Part shown: in pieces, positions 33,368-41,834 of the stretch
How the letters are laid out: each line of letters opens with the position of its first letter
Position numbering within the stretch: position 1 is the stretch's first letter
NCBI RefSeq assembly: GCF_026686735.1
Contig: NZ_CP113432.1
Coordinates: 5,445,001-5,509,000 of the forward strand
Origin: Pseudomonas triclosanedens
GTDB lineage: Bacteria > Pseudomonadota > Gammaproteobacteria > Pseudomonadales > Pseudomonadaceae
Length of the DNA stretch: 64,000 nucleotides
Direction: 5' to 3'
The notes under the pieces: model-generated
Seen by the model: only the letters and a program-made list of their open reading frames with translations
Told to the model about the DNA's origin: nothing
Database searches by the model: none
Program-made: the position numbers and the translations under genes

Positions 33368-34152
33368 GGCATCAGATTCCTCAGCATGACGCTCCGCTGG
33401 CTGATCTGATAGATCTGCCCGTTGTCAGAGCTCTTCAATGATTTGATCGCGGAAGCTGAGCGCCCCGTTAGCGTCTTCCAGGTATCAAGCGCCTGGTTTG
33501 TATCCATCACGTCCCTGAGCCTCACACCGGAACTGCGGGACAGCACGCTGTAGCGAACGCTAACCAGCACATCGTTCAGCCCGGGGCTTTGCGTGTATGA
33601 CATGACTCCCCGGCTGGTATCCCTGGAACTCACGCCAAACTCGTACATCACATCGACGACTCCATCGACGACGGCTTGGCGGTTACAAAGCAGTTCGCCA
33701 TTTGCGCTCAAACTTATTTTCTCGACGATGAGCGCGTTGATCCGCCCTGCCGTGTAGGGTTTGTCATAGGAAGGATCGCTGATTACATCCCCGGCACAAT
33801 TTCTTTCATTAGTGTCACGGGGTTGATAGCGAATGCAAAGCGCGCCACCGGTATAGGTAATTACCTGACCTTTCTGGAAGTTGCAGTCAAAACTGGATTG
33901 CGCCTTGAACGCGGGATCATCTTCCAGCCTTATATCCGGACGCCGCCGATAGCCGGTCTTGCTCAATTCATCTTTCAGGAACAATTGAACGAATCGGCTA
34001 TTCTCCTGGCTCTCCAATTGCCCCTGCTGGAAGGAGTATGCCCGCCTGTTGTCTATGTAGATCTGGGTTACGCCAATTATCAGGATGCTGGCGATCAACA
34101 TTGCCACCATCATTTCTATCAGCGATATGCCCCTCTGCCATCGAGCTACCAT
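33364..34152 (-). CDS. pilW: Minor pilin PilW
   Basis: 262 aa type IV pilus minor pilin. The prepilin motif is RG|ISLIEMMVAMLIASILIIG with Glu at +5 after cleavage, followed by a C-terminal globular domain with several cysteines (SFDCNFQ, ALCIRYQ, RNCAGD, LLCNRQ). It lies between pilV and the interrupted pilX, as in the Pseudomonas fimU-pilVWX-pilY1-pilE cluster. It overlaps pilX by GTGA. Confidence 0.9.
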   Translation of the reverse strand: MVARWQRGISLIEMMVAMLIASILIIGVTQIYIDNRRAYSFQQGQLESQENSRFVQLFLKDELSKTGYRRRPDIRLEDDPAFKAQSSFDCNFQKGQVITYTGGALCIRYQPRDTNERNCAGDVISDPSYDKPYTAGRINALIVEKISLSANGELLCNRQAVVDGVVDVMYEFGVSSRDTSRGVMSYTQSPGLNDVLVSVRYSVLSRSSGVRLRDVMDTNQALDTWKTLTGRSASAIKSLKSSDNGQIYQISQRSVMLRNLMP

Positions 34153-34160
34153 ATCGCCTC

Positions 34161-34688
34161 CTATAACTGGCTACGCAGGGTGTAATGGCAAACACCGCCG
34201 GTGGATGAGTCCAGGCACTGTTTGTTCTTCACACTCCAGGCGAGCTGGATTTCCACGGAACTTCCCGTGCCGTCCGCACTGCAGCCTGAAGCCCCCTTCG
34301 ATACACAGATGTGGAAATCGCTCGATAGCAATTCGCTACTGCCGGGCAACAGGGCATGGGCACGTTGTGCCCAGCAAGCCAGTTGCTGCGCAGGATCGAT
34401 GGCAGTGTTGGAGCATCCGCTGGCTGATACAGCGGGGAAGTCGGTGCCATCTGCCTTGAGGTAGCCTGCGGGTATAACGGGGTTAACCGAATTTGTTCGT
34501 AGCCTCATCATTTCCATGAGGTCATCGGCCAAAGCCATTGCGGTACCCCGCTCCGAAGAGTCCTGCGCATACTCGACCGATCGGCTTTGCAGCGCCACCA
34601 TGCCCAGTACGCCAACACATATCAGTAGTATGGTGAGCAGCACTTCGATCATGCTGAACCCCATAACTCTTCTGTTTACGGTGTGCAT
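34161..34688 (-). CDS. pilV: Minor pilin PilV
   Basis: 175 aa minor pilin. The N-terminal motif MG|FSMIEVLLTILLICVGVLGM is the type IV prepilin signature with Glu5. The C-terminal domain carries cysteines that may pair (ASGCSNT, LACWAQ, HICVSK, KQCLDS). The ATG at 34688 overlaps the end of fimU by 13 bases; together they are likely translated in tandem. Part of the pilus-priming minor pilin complex. Confidence 0.88.
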   Translation of the reverse strand: MHTVNRRVMGFSMIEVLLTILLICVGVLGMVALQSRSVEYAQDSSERGTAMALADDLMEMMRLRTNSVNPVIPAGYLKADGTDFPAVSASGCSNTAIDPAQQLACWAQRAHALLPGSSELLSSDFHICVSKGASGCSADGTGSSVEIQLAWSVKNKQCLDSSTGGVCHYTLRSQL

Positions 34689-35146
34689 GATCCATTGCCC
34701 TCACTGACGCGTTGCGAAATGAAGCCGCTGCGCTGAACACTTAGCAGATAGGCCCGCCCGCTGTTATCTTCGCGGCAAACCGCAATATTCATCGCGGCGG
34801 CGACGGTTCCATTGGAGTGGAAGTTCAATTCGCTTGTATCCGATTCGGCCTGAACGCCTTGCGGAACTTTCATTGAGCGTATTGTCGCTGCGGACGCGCA
34901 ATCACTCTTTACCGTCCATACGCTATCCGCGCCGACACAGACGCTGATTTCACTTCGACGGGTAACGGAGGTTGAGCGGGCGAATTGAATGAGAGAGTCG
35001 AGTTCGTTACCTACAGACTGCGTGCGACTATCACGAATAAGATCCGTGAAACCCGGAACAGCAATAGCGGCGAAGATAGAGAGGATCAACACGGTGACCA
35101 TCAGTTCTATCAAGGTGAATCCGTGACTGCTTACGGGATTGCTCAT
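34676..35146 (-). CDS. fimU: Minor pilin FimU (GspH/FimT family)
   Basis: 156 aa. After a short leader (SNPVSSHG) comes FTLIELMVTVLILSIFAAIA, the prepilin helix with Glu5, then the GspH/FimT-type domain. The ATG at 35146 gives the short leader typical of this family; a GTG at 35197 would make an unusual long leader. Position before pilV points to FimU rather than the unlinked paralogue FimT. It is the first gene of the minor pilin operon in the window. Confidence 0.82.
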   Translation of the reverse strand: MSNPVSSHGFTLIELMVTVLILSIFAAIAVPGFTDLIRDSRTQSVGNELDSLIQFARSTSVTRRSEISVCVGADSVWTVKSDCASAATIRSMKVPQGVQAESDTSELNFHSNGTVAAAMNIAVCREDNSGRAYLLSVQRSGFISQRVSEGNGSCTP

Positions 35147-35347
35147 GGCAAGACCCTGCTTGGGATAATTAACGTCACTTGTGCCGGATATCGACACGCC
35201 AGTTGACGTAATCAGGTTGCCGAGCAGACCAGAAAAGGATCAGCCAGATAATTGGCTATTTAGAGGAGGAATATTCCCACCCAGGTATTCAATAAGGCGG
35301 CTTCAGCGGGGCGTTATTACTGAAACGCCAGTTATCTCCATTAATTG

Positions 35348-35357
35348 ACCGTTTGTC
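35348..35357 (+). promoter_or_regulatory. AlgR-like binding site upstream of fimU
   Basis: ACCGTTTGTC differs by one base from the AlgR core ACCGTTCGTC. It lies about 200 bases before the fimU start. AlgR is a known activator of the fimU-pilVWXY1E operon in P. aeruginosa, so the site fits. A palindrome GGAATATTCC (35268-35277) and a small inverted repeat (35242-35255) also lie in this gap; their roles are unknown. Confidence 0.55.
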
Positions 35358-35385
35358 CCAGCCATCCTCCATATTTATTTCGGGC

Positions 35386-35416
35386 AAAAGAAAAGGCCAC
35401 CCGGGTGGTGGCCTTT
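35386..35416 (-). terminator. Intrinsic terminator of mscS-type gene
   Basis: AAAGGCCAC (35392-35400) pairs with GTGGCCTTT (35408-35416) around 7 bases. Read on the minus strand, CTTTTC TTTTG follows the stem. It ends the mechanosensitive channel transcript before the minor pilin promoter region. Confidence 0.85.
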
Positions 35417-35437
35417 CCCTCGGAGCGCTACGAAATG

Positions 35438-36289
35438 TCAGCTTTCGCTCGCCTGCTGCACGATCACTCTCTGCGCTGGCATCGGCGCCGGGAATTCGCT
35501 GCCCAGCGCTTCCTTTATGGTGCGGTTGGTGTCGAAGTAAACCTGCCAGTAGTTGTCGTTATGGCAGTAGGGCCGCACGGCGAGCACTGGGCCGACGAGG
35601 TTGAACTCGAGGATTTCGACGTCCACTGGCGGGTCGCTGAGTACATTCGGGATCGCTGCTATGCGCTGCTTGAGCACCGCGGCGGCGGCCGGGTAGTCCG
35701 CGGCGCCGGAGAGCTGCGCCTTGAGTTCCACGCGACGGTAGGGGTTGTGGGTGTAGTTCTGGATGGTGTCGCCGAATATCTTGTTGTTGCCCACCAGGGT
35801 GAGAACGTTGTCCGGGGTGTTGATGGCGGTGACGAACAGGCCGATTTCCTTGACGGTGCCAGTGACACCGCCGGCGGTGATGAAGTCGCCAACCTTGAAC
35901 GGCCGCAGCACGATGATGAAGCCACCGGCCGCGAGGTTCGCCAGCAACCCGGACCAGGCCATGCCGATGGCCACGCCGGCCGCGGCGATGAGTGCGGCGA
36001 TGCTGGTGGTCTGAACACCGAAGTAACCGAGGATACCGATCACCAGGAGGATGTTCAGGGTGACGGTGATGAAGGAGCCGACGTAGCGCAGTACCGTGGG
36101 GTCGACGCTCTGCTTTACGAGCGCTTTCTCGACCATGCCCACGGCAAGGCCGATCAACCAGCGTCCGATCACCCAGAAGGCGATGGCCGCGAGGATCTTC
36201 ACACCGAATGCGAGCGCGTACTGCGAAACCGTCGCCCACAGTGCGTTGATCTTCTCCGTACCCACATTGATGATGTTCGTATCTTCCAT
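35438..36289 (-). CDS. mscS: MscS-family small-conductance mechanosensitive channel
   Basis: 283 aa inner membrane channel that opens on osmotic downshift. Three membrane helices lie in the first 125 residues; the pore-lining third helix is GVAIGMAWSGLLANLAAGGF, followed by the beta domain start FIIVLRPFKVGDFITAGGVT and the family GTVKEIGLFVT block. Start at 36289 (MEDTNIINVG) matches family length; an upstream in-frame codon at 36361 is less likely. Intact and close to E. coli MscS in size. Confidence 0.9.
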   Translation of the reverse strand: MEDTNIINVGTEKINALWATVSQYALAFGVKILAAIAFWVIGRWLIGLAVGMVEKALVKQSVDPTVLRYVGSFITVTLNILLVIGILGYFGVQTTSIAALIAAAGVAIGMAWSGLLANLAAGGFIIVLRPFKVGDFITAGGVTGTVKEIGLFVTAINTPDNVLTLVGNNKIFGDTIQNYTHNPYRRVELKAQLSGAADYPAAAAVLKQRIAAIPNVLSDPPVDVEILEFNLVGPVLAVRPYCHNDNYWQVYFDTNRTIKEALGSEFPAPMPAQRVIVQQASES

Positions 36290-36399
36290 GGAAGCGCACC
36301 TGCGAGAGATAGGGACCTCATGAACGCTAGCACGCCCTCGGCCGTTTGCTCGTCGCAGCACGCAGCCCAGAGCCGTGGCCGGCTCCGGGTGTGTTCCAG

Positions 36400-37524
36400 C
36401 TAGCAGTCGCCGGGCAGGCTGGCGATCCAGCGGCCGAGCATTTCCAGCCCTTCGTGGTGCACCAGGCTACGCCCCAGCTCGGGCATCATGTCGCCCGGTT
36501 TGTCACTGCCGACACGGTAGGTGAGCACGGACTTCTCGGGGCTGCCGGGGTGGATGTCTTCCAGCCGGCCTCCGGTGCCGCCACCTGCTGCCACCGGTGG
36601 CTTGCACACGCCATAGGCAATCGACACGGGCGTATGCGGGTCGAGGTACAGCCCGGAGGTGCGTGCCGCGCCCTTGGGGTTGTGGCAGTGCGAGCAGTTG
36701 GCGTCGAGGTAGCTGCGCGCCTGTTTCTCCAGGTTTTCTCTCGCCCGCGGGTGGCCCCACAGCGCGTTCTGCGGTACCTGCGCCAGCTCCGGCAGTCCTT
36801 TGAGGAAACCGCGTGCCTGCCAGTGCTGTAGCTGGTTCTCCGTGCCGCTGGCGTAGGCGAAATCCTTGTTCAGGTGACGCGCCTTGGGGCCCAGCGGGGC
36901 GATGCCGGCGCCTTTCTGCTCGGCGTGGCATTCAGAGCACTGGTTGGCATCAGGCACCATGTAGGTGAAGGATGTTTTCCTGCCGTCCGCGGCGGTCAGC
37001 TCCAGCACCGGGCTGTCGCCGGCCAGTTCAAGGCGCGCCTCGCGCTGGTCGGCGTCCCAGACATAGGGCAACGCGGCCCAGCCTTCCTTCTGCCGGACCA
37101 GCACGCGGGTCTCCACCAGTTGCACCCTGGCCAGATCGAGCCCGGCGCTGGGGTCGCGGTCGTCCTGGCTGTTTTGCAACAGGTTGCCCTGGGCGTCCTT
37201 GGGGTAATAGAAGGTCTTGGTGAGTACGGCGCCGACGGGGTAGTCGAAGCGGTCCTCGGCGTACTGCGCCGTCTGCCCTTCGGGCATCCAGATGGTGCGC
37301 AGCTTGTGGGCGTAGTCGGTGAACAGCGGTGTGTTCAGATCGTAGGGCAGCACCTCGGCGACCGGCGCAAGGTGGCCGTCCGCCTGGCGCAGCATGCCCC
37401 AACCGCTGAGTTTTTCAGGGTAGTCGTCGCCTTCGGGCTGGTAGCGTGGCTTGCTCTCCTGCCCGCATCCGGCCAGCGCAGTGGCCAGGGCGAGCGACAA
37501 CAGGAACGAAGCGTGTCTGGTCAT
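36400..37524 (-). CDS. SO2930-family diheme c-type cytochrome lipoprotein
   Basis: 374 aa. Signal peptide with lipobox ALAGC, Cys19-20 region, and Gly at +2, so outer membrane anchoring is expected. Two c-type heme motifs, CSECH and CSHCH, lie in the C-terminal half, and MMPELG may supply an axial Met. It resembles the SO2930 diheme cytochrome family. The ATG overlaps the stop of the upstream beta-helix gene (ATGA), so the two are translated together. Electron partner unknown. Confidence 0.87.
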   Translation of the reverse strand: MTRHASFLLSLALATALAGCGQESKPRYQPEGDDYPEKLSGWGMLRQADGHLAPVAEVLPYDLNTPLFTDYAHKLRTIWMPEGQTAQYAEDRFDYPVGAVLTKTFYYPKDAQGNLLQNSQDDRDPSAGLDLARVQLVETRVLVRQKEGWAALPYVWDADQREARLELAGDSPVLELTAADGRKTSFTYMVPDANQCSECHAEQKGAGIAPLGPKARHLNKDFAYASGTENQLQHWQARGFLKGLPELAQVPQNALWGHPRARENLEKQARSYLDANCSHCHNPKGAARTSGLYLDPHTPVSIAYGVCKPPVAAGGGTGGRLEDIHPGSPEKSVLTYRVGSDKPGDMMPELGRSLVHHEGLEMLGRWIASLPGDC

Positions 37525-38768
37525 GCCTTGGCGCCCTTGCCACCCAGCCCGGCCTGTTCGATCTTCGGCAGCGGCTTGAGCTTGCACTGGTGCGAGCTCA
37601 TGTCGGTGCTGATGTTCTTGTAGCCGTTGGGTCCGTCGACATTGACGATGCCGGCGCTGCCGTTGTCGATGCAGATGGCCAGGGCTTCGGGCAGTTTGCC
37701 GTCGACCAGTTTTTTCTGGTTGAAGTAGCCGTCCCAGAGGATGTCGGGCAGGCGGCCGTTAAGGCCGAACTTGGCGATCTTCAGCGCCTTGAGTTCCAGA
37801 TGGTCGGGACTGTCGCCGCCGGGGCCGAAGGTGTTGCCGTGGATGAAGATGCCTTCGGGGTACGGGTCGAAGTTGGGCTGGGTAGCCTTGTCCGAGTAGT
37901 TGGTGCTGAAGTAGCTGCTGATGATGACGTTGGCGGTTTTGTGGTTGCCGATCTTGTTGTTGAAGATCTCCACGTCGTCGTTGGAGTTCACCACCACGCC
38001 CGATCCCGCCGGCACGCTGGCCACCGGGGTGCCCTTGTGGCCGAAGTTCTCGTGGTTGTTGCCCTGTACGTCGTTGTCGAAGACGCGGGTACCACGCCCC
38101 GGCTGCTGGAGGTTGGGCATGTTGAACACGAGGATGCCGCCGGTGTTGTCGGTGGCGACGTTGTTATAGACATCGGCGCCGATGGTGTTTTCGATCTCGA
38201 TACCGGCGACGTTGCGTTCGGCGCGGTTGTTGCGCACCACGACGTTACGCGACTGGCCGACGTAGATGCCGGAGTCCGAGGCGCCGATGGCGACGTTGCC
38301 TTCGAGCAGGGTGTTCTCGGTCTGCACCGGGTAGATGCCGTAACCGCCGTTCTCGGTGGACGGGCCGTTGGTCCATTCGGTGCGGATATTGCGGATGACG
38401 ATGTTCTTGCCGCCGATGACTTTCAGGCCGTCGCCCTTGGTATCTTCGATGGCGAGGTTCTCGACGGTGAAGTCCGAGGCATCGACGAACAGTCCTTCCG
38501 CACCCGCCTTCTGGTTCTTGAAGCTGAGGATGGTCTTGTCCATGCCGGCGCCGCGAATGGTCACGCCATTCACTTTCAGGCTCAGGCTGCGGTCGAGGTG
38601 GTAGCTGCCGGCGGGGATCTCGATAACGTCGCCGGACTTGGCCTTGATCAGGCGGGCCTGCAGATCTTTCTGGAAGTCGGTGCTTACGGCAGCGGCGGGC
38701 TTGTCGCCTTCGCCACAGGCGGCCAGGGCGACGGAAACAGCGAGAAGGGAGAGGGTTGCGAGACGCAT
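37521..38768 (-). CDS. Parallel beta-helix repeat lipoprotein
   Basis: 415 aa. Lipobox ALAAC followed by GEGD, so an outer membrane lipoprotein is likely. The body is a right-handed parallel beta-helix with repeated turns (GKNIVIRNIRTEW, then NTLLEGNVAIGASDSGIYVG, NVVVRNNRAERNVAGIEIEN, ADVYNNVATDNTGGILVFN). This family is regularly coupled with SO2930-type diheme cytochromes. Substrate unknown; such helices often bind polysaccharides. GGAG lies six to seven bases before the ATG. Confidence 0.85.
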   Translation of the reverse strand: MRLATLSLLAVSVALAACGEGDKPAAAVSTDFQKDLQARLIKAKSGDVIEIPAGSYHLDRSLSLKVNGVTIRGAGMDKTILSFKNQKAGAEGLFVDASDFTVENLAIEDTKGDGLKVIGGKNIVIRNIRTEWTNGPSTENGGYGIYPVQTENTLLEGNVAIGASDSGIYVGQSRNVVVRNNRAERNVAGIEIENTIGADVYNNVATDNTGGILVFNMPNLQQPGRGTRVFDNDVQGNNHENFGHKGTPVASVPAGSGVVVNSNDDVEIFNNKIGNHKTANVIISSYFSTNYSDKATQPNFDPYPEGIFIHGNTFGPGGDSPDHLELKALKIAKFGLNGRLPDILWDGYFNQKKLVDGKLPEALAICIDNGSAGIVNVDGPNGYKNISTDMSSHQCKLKPLPKIEQAGLGGKGAKA

Positions 38769-38946
38769 GGCGGGCTCCGGTATTGTTCTTATGATATGGA
38801 ACTATCGTACCAACTGAGTCGCAGAATACTCCTACATCCCACGCGCCGCCAGCCCTTCAGCCACATGCACTTTGATTGATGGGCGTCACTGTTTCGTGAT
38901 GGCGGATCGGGATGATCTGCCCCTTCCATCCTCAAGGAGTGCACGG

Positions 38947-39357
38947 ATGAGCTTCATGCCCTGGAACGACGAATTCGTGATTGGAATCGAGCGGATCGAC
39001 GAGCAGCACCGCTGGCTGGTCGACCTTACCAATGCGCTGTACGACAGCCTGCATGGCCTTGATGACCAGGCCCCGCCGATTGGCGAGCTGCTGGAGCGCC
39101 TGGTGGAGTACACGATGAACCACTTCATCGTGGAGGAGGTGTTGTTCCAACGCCTTGGCTACCCGGGGGAGGATGCGCACAAGGCGGAGCACGACCGCTT
39201 CAACCGGCAGATCGTCGACCTGCTGTACCGCAACGAGGATGGCGAGGTGGTCTCGACCGAGGCGCTGGAGCTGCTGAAGGCGTGGCTTACCCACCACATT
39301 CTGAAAGTGGACAAGGCTTACGTGGAGTTCTTCCGCAATAACGGCGTGACCGCTTAG
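38947..39357 (+). CDS. Bacteriohemerythrin
   Basis: 136 aa cytoplasmic O2-binding diiron protein. Candidate iron ligands are all present: His21 (IDEQHRWL), His59 and Glu63 (NHFIVEEVLF), His78 and His82 (HKAEHDRF), His117 and Asp122 (HHILKVDKAY). The ATG at 38947 has AAGGAG at the right distance; a longer opening at 38872 lacks one. It is transcribed away from the beta-helix/cytochrome pair, sharing a 178-bp divergent gap. Confidence 0.92.
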   Translation: MSFMPWNDEFVIGIERIDEQHRWLVDLTNALYDSLHGLDDQAPPIGELLERLVEYTMNHFIVEEVLFQRLGYPGEDAHKAEHDRFNRQIVDLLYRNEDGEVVSTEALELLKAWLTHHILKVDKAYVEFFRNNGVTA

Positions 39358-39379
39358 CGACCACGCCGTGGCACAAGCG

Positions 39380-41635
39380 TCAGCGCGGGATGTTCGGCTG
39401 GCGCTTGGTGGTGCGCTTCTTGCCCTTGGCGTAGCCGGTGGCCTTGTCTTCGGCGGCCTTGTTCCAGGGCTTGGAGCCATCGCTGGCGCGTGGCGGCAGG
39501 CCGGTGTGCTGGGTTAGCAGCGGCTTGCCGGTCTTCTTGCTGCCCACCGGGGTGGAGTTCTTGCGGCGCGCGCTCTGGTAGCTGCCATCCCCCGTCGGCT
39601 GGTGCGTCGGGATGAGGTGGTGCTTGCCATTGCCGATCAGGTCGGCGCGCCCCATTTCCTTGAGCGCTTCACGCAGCATCGGCCAGTTGTTCGGGTCGTG
39701 ATAGCGCAGGAATGCCTTGTGCAGGCGCCGACGACGCTCGCCCTTGACGATCTCTACGCCGTCGCTCTTGTAGGTGACCTTGCGTAGCGGGTTCTTGCCC
39801 GAGTGGTACATGGCGGTGGCGGTGGCCATCGGCGACGGGTAGAACGCCTGTACCTGGTCGGCGCGGAAACCGCTGCGCTTGAGCCACAGGGCAAGGTTCA
39901 TCATGTCTTCGTCGCTGGTGCCCGGGTGCGCCGCGATGAAGTACGGGATCAGGTACTGCTCCTTGCCCGCTTCCTTGGAGAACTTTTCGAACATGCGCTT
40001 GAAAGCGTCATAGGTGCCGATGCCCGGCTTCATCATCTTCGACAGCGGGCCTTCCTCGGTATGCTCCGGGGCTATTTTCAGGTAGCCGCCGACGTGGTGG
40101 GTCACCAGTTCCTTGACGTACTCCGGGGACTCCACGGCGAGGTCATAGCGCAGGCCCGAAGCAATGAGGATTTTCTTCACGCCCGGCAGGTCGCGGGCAC
40201 GGCGATACAACTGGATCAGCGAGGAGTGATCGGTGTTGAGGTTCTCGCAGATGCCCGGCCAGACGCAGGAAGGCTTGCGGCAGTGACGCTCGATTTCCGG
40301 GTCCTTGCAGGCGATGCGGTACATGTTCGCCGTCGGCCCGCCGAGGTCGGAGATGACGCCGGTGAAACCAGGCACCTTGTCCCGTATCTCCTCGATCTCG
40401 CGGATGATCGAGTCTTCAGAGCGGTTCTGGATGATCCGACCTTCATGCTCGGTGATGGAGCAGAAGGTGCAGCCGCCAAAACAGCCACGCATGATGTTCA
40501 CCGAAAAACGGATCATCTCGTAGGCCGGAATCTTCTCGCCGGCGTAGGCCGGATGCGGCACGCGGGCATACTGCAGACCGAAGACGTAGTCCATTTCCTC
40601 GGTAGTCAGTGGAATGGGCGGCGGGTTGAACCAGACATCGGTTTCGCCATGACGCTGCACCATCGCGCGGGCGTTGCCTGGGTTGGTCTCCAGGTGCAGG
40701 ACACGGTTGGCGTGAGCATAGAGCACCGGGTCGCTCTTCACTTTTTCGAAGGATGGCAGGCGGATCACCGTGCGCTCGCGCTCCAGGCGCGGGTTCGGCA
40801 GCAGTTGCACAACCCTGGCTTCGTTCGGATCGTCCTGCGGCCCCTTTTCCTGCTCGATGGCACAGGCAGCGGTGTCCTGGGTGTTCACATAGGGGTTAAT
40901 GATCTTGTCGACCTTGCCCGGACGGTCGATGCGGGTGGAGTCCAGTTCGAACCAGCCTTCAGGCGTATCGCGGCGCACGAAGGCGGTGCCGCGCACGTCG
41001 GTGATCGACTCGATGGGCTCGCCGGCAGACAGGCGCTGGGCCACTTCCACCACAGCGCGCTCGGCATTGCCGAAAAGCAGGATGTCGGCCTTGGCGTCCA
41101 TCAGAATCGAATGACGAACCTTGTCCTGCCAGTAGTCGTAGTGGGCGATGCGGCGCAGCGAGGCTTCGATGCCTCCGAGCACGATCGGCACGCCCTTGTA
41201 GGCTTCGCGGCAGCGCTGGCTGTAGACCATGCTGGCGCGGTCCGGGCGCTTGCCGGCCTTGCCGCCGGGGGTATAGGCATCGTCGGAGCGGATTTTCCGG
41301 TCGGCGGTATAGCGGTTGATCATCGAGTCCATGTTGCCGGCCGCAACGCCGAAGAACAGGTTCGGCTTGCCGAGCTTCATGAAGTCGTCTTTCGACTGCC
41401 AGTCGGGCTGCGCGATGATTCCAACACGGAAGCCCTGGGCCTCGAGCAGGCGCCCGATGATAGCCATGCCGAACGACGGATGGTCAACGTAGGCATCACC
41501 GGTGACGATGATGATGTCGCAGGAATCCCAGCCCAACTGATCCATCTCTTCCCGGCTCATTGGCAGGAAGGGCGCCGGGCCGAAACACTCGGCCCAGAAC
41601 TTGGGATAGTCGAACAGCGGTTTGGCGGCTTGCAT
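39380..41635 (-). CDS. ygiQ: YgiQ-family radical SAM protein
   Basis: 751 aa. N-terminal domain starts [20 protein letters not shown], typical of YgiQ; the radical SAM cluster motif CFGGCTFC (CxxxCxxC) lies near residue 370, and a C-terminal tail is rich in Lys and Pro ([17 protein letters not shown]). Reaction unknown. The start at 41635 matches family members; an in-frame opening at 41710 would add a non-conserved stretch. It ends 22 bases from the convergent hemerythrin gene. Confidence 0.92.
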   Translation of the reverse strand: MQAAKPLFDYPKFWAECFGPAPFLPMSREEMDQLGWDSCDIIIVTGDAYVDHPSFGMAIIGRLLEAQGFRVGIIAQPDWQSKDDFMKLGKPNLFFGVAAGNMDSMINRYTADRKIRSDDAYTPGGKAGKRPDRASMVYSQRCREAYKGVPIVLGGIEASLRRIAHYDYWQDKVRHSILMDAKADILLFGNAERAVVEVAQRLSAGEPIESITDVRGTAFVRRDTPEGWFELDSTRIDRPGKVDKIINPYVNTQDTAACAIEQEKGPQDDPNEARVVQLLPNPRLERERTVIRLPSFEKVKSDPVLYAHANRVLHLETNPGNARAMVQRHGETDVWFNPPPIPLTTEEMDYVFGLQYARVPHPAYAGEKIPAYEMIRFSVNIMRGCFGGCTFCSITEHEGRIIQNRSEDSIIREIEEIRDKVPGFTGVISDLGGPTANMYRIACKDPEIERHCRKPSCVWPGICENLNTDHSSLIQLYRRARDLPGVKKILIASGLRYDLAVESPEYVKELVTHHVGGYLKIAPEHTEEGPLSKMMKPGIGTYDAFKRMFEKFSKEAGKEQYLIPYFIAAHPGTSDEDMMNLALWLKRSGFRADQVQAFYPSPMATATAMYHSGKNPLRKVTYKSDGVEIVKGERRRRLHKAFLRYHDPNNWPMLREALKEMGRADLIGNGKHHLIPTHQPTGDGSYQSARRKNSTPVGSKKTGKPLLTQHTGLPPRASDGSKPWNKAAEDKATGYAKGKKRTTKRQPNIPR

Positions 41636-41834
41636 CACGGGCACCGGGTATCTCGAAGTTAGGTATCGCGGAAAAACGCGGGCGCGGAATATAGCACAAA
41701 AAGTGTACAAATCCGACCAGCGAACTCAGATTTAGCCAGCGCGCTACAGTTTGTCAGCGCCATCATCTGGCTATACTTGAGCCATCATCTGCAGTGCGCG
41801 CCTTGGTCTCCGCCAGGCACAGGGAGTGAGTGTC

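Noticed and set aside
39803..41662. 619-aa open frame on the plus strand
   Set aside because: Antisense to ygiQ, low-complexity His/Val/Ala/Gly composition typical of a frame shadow.
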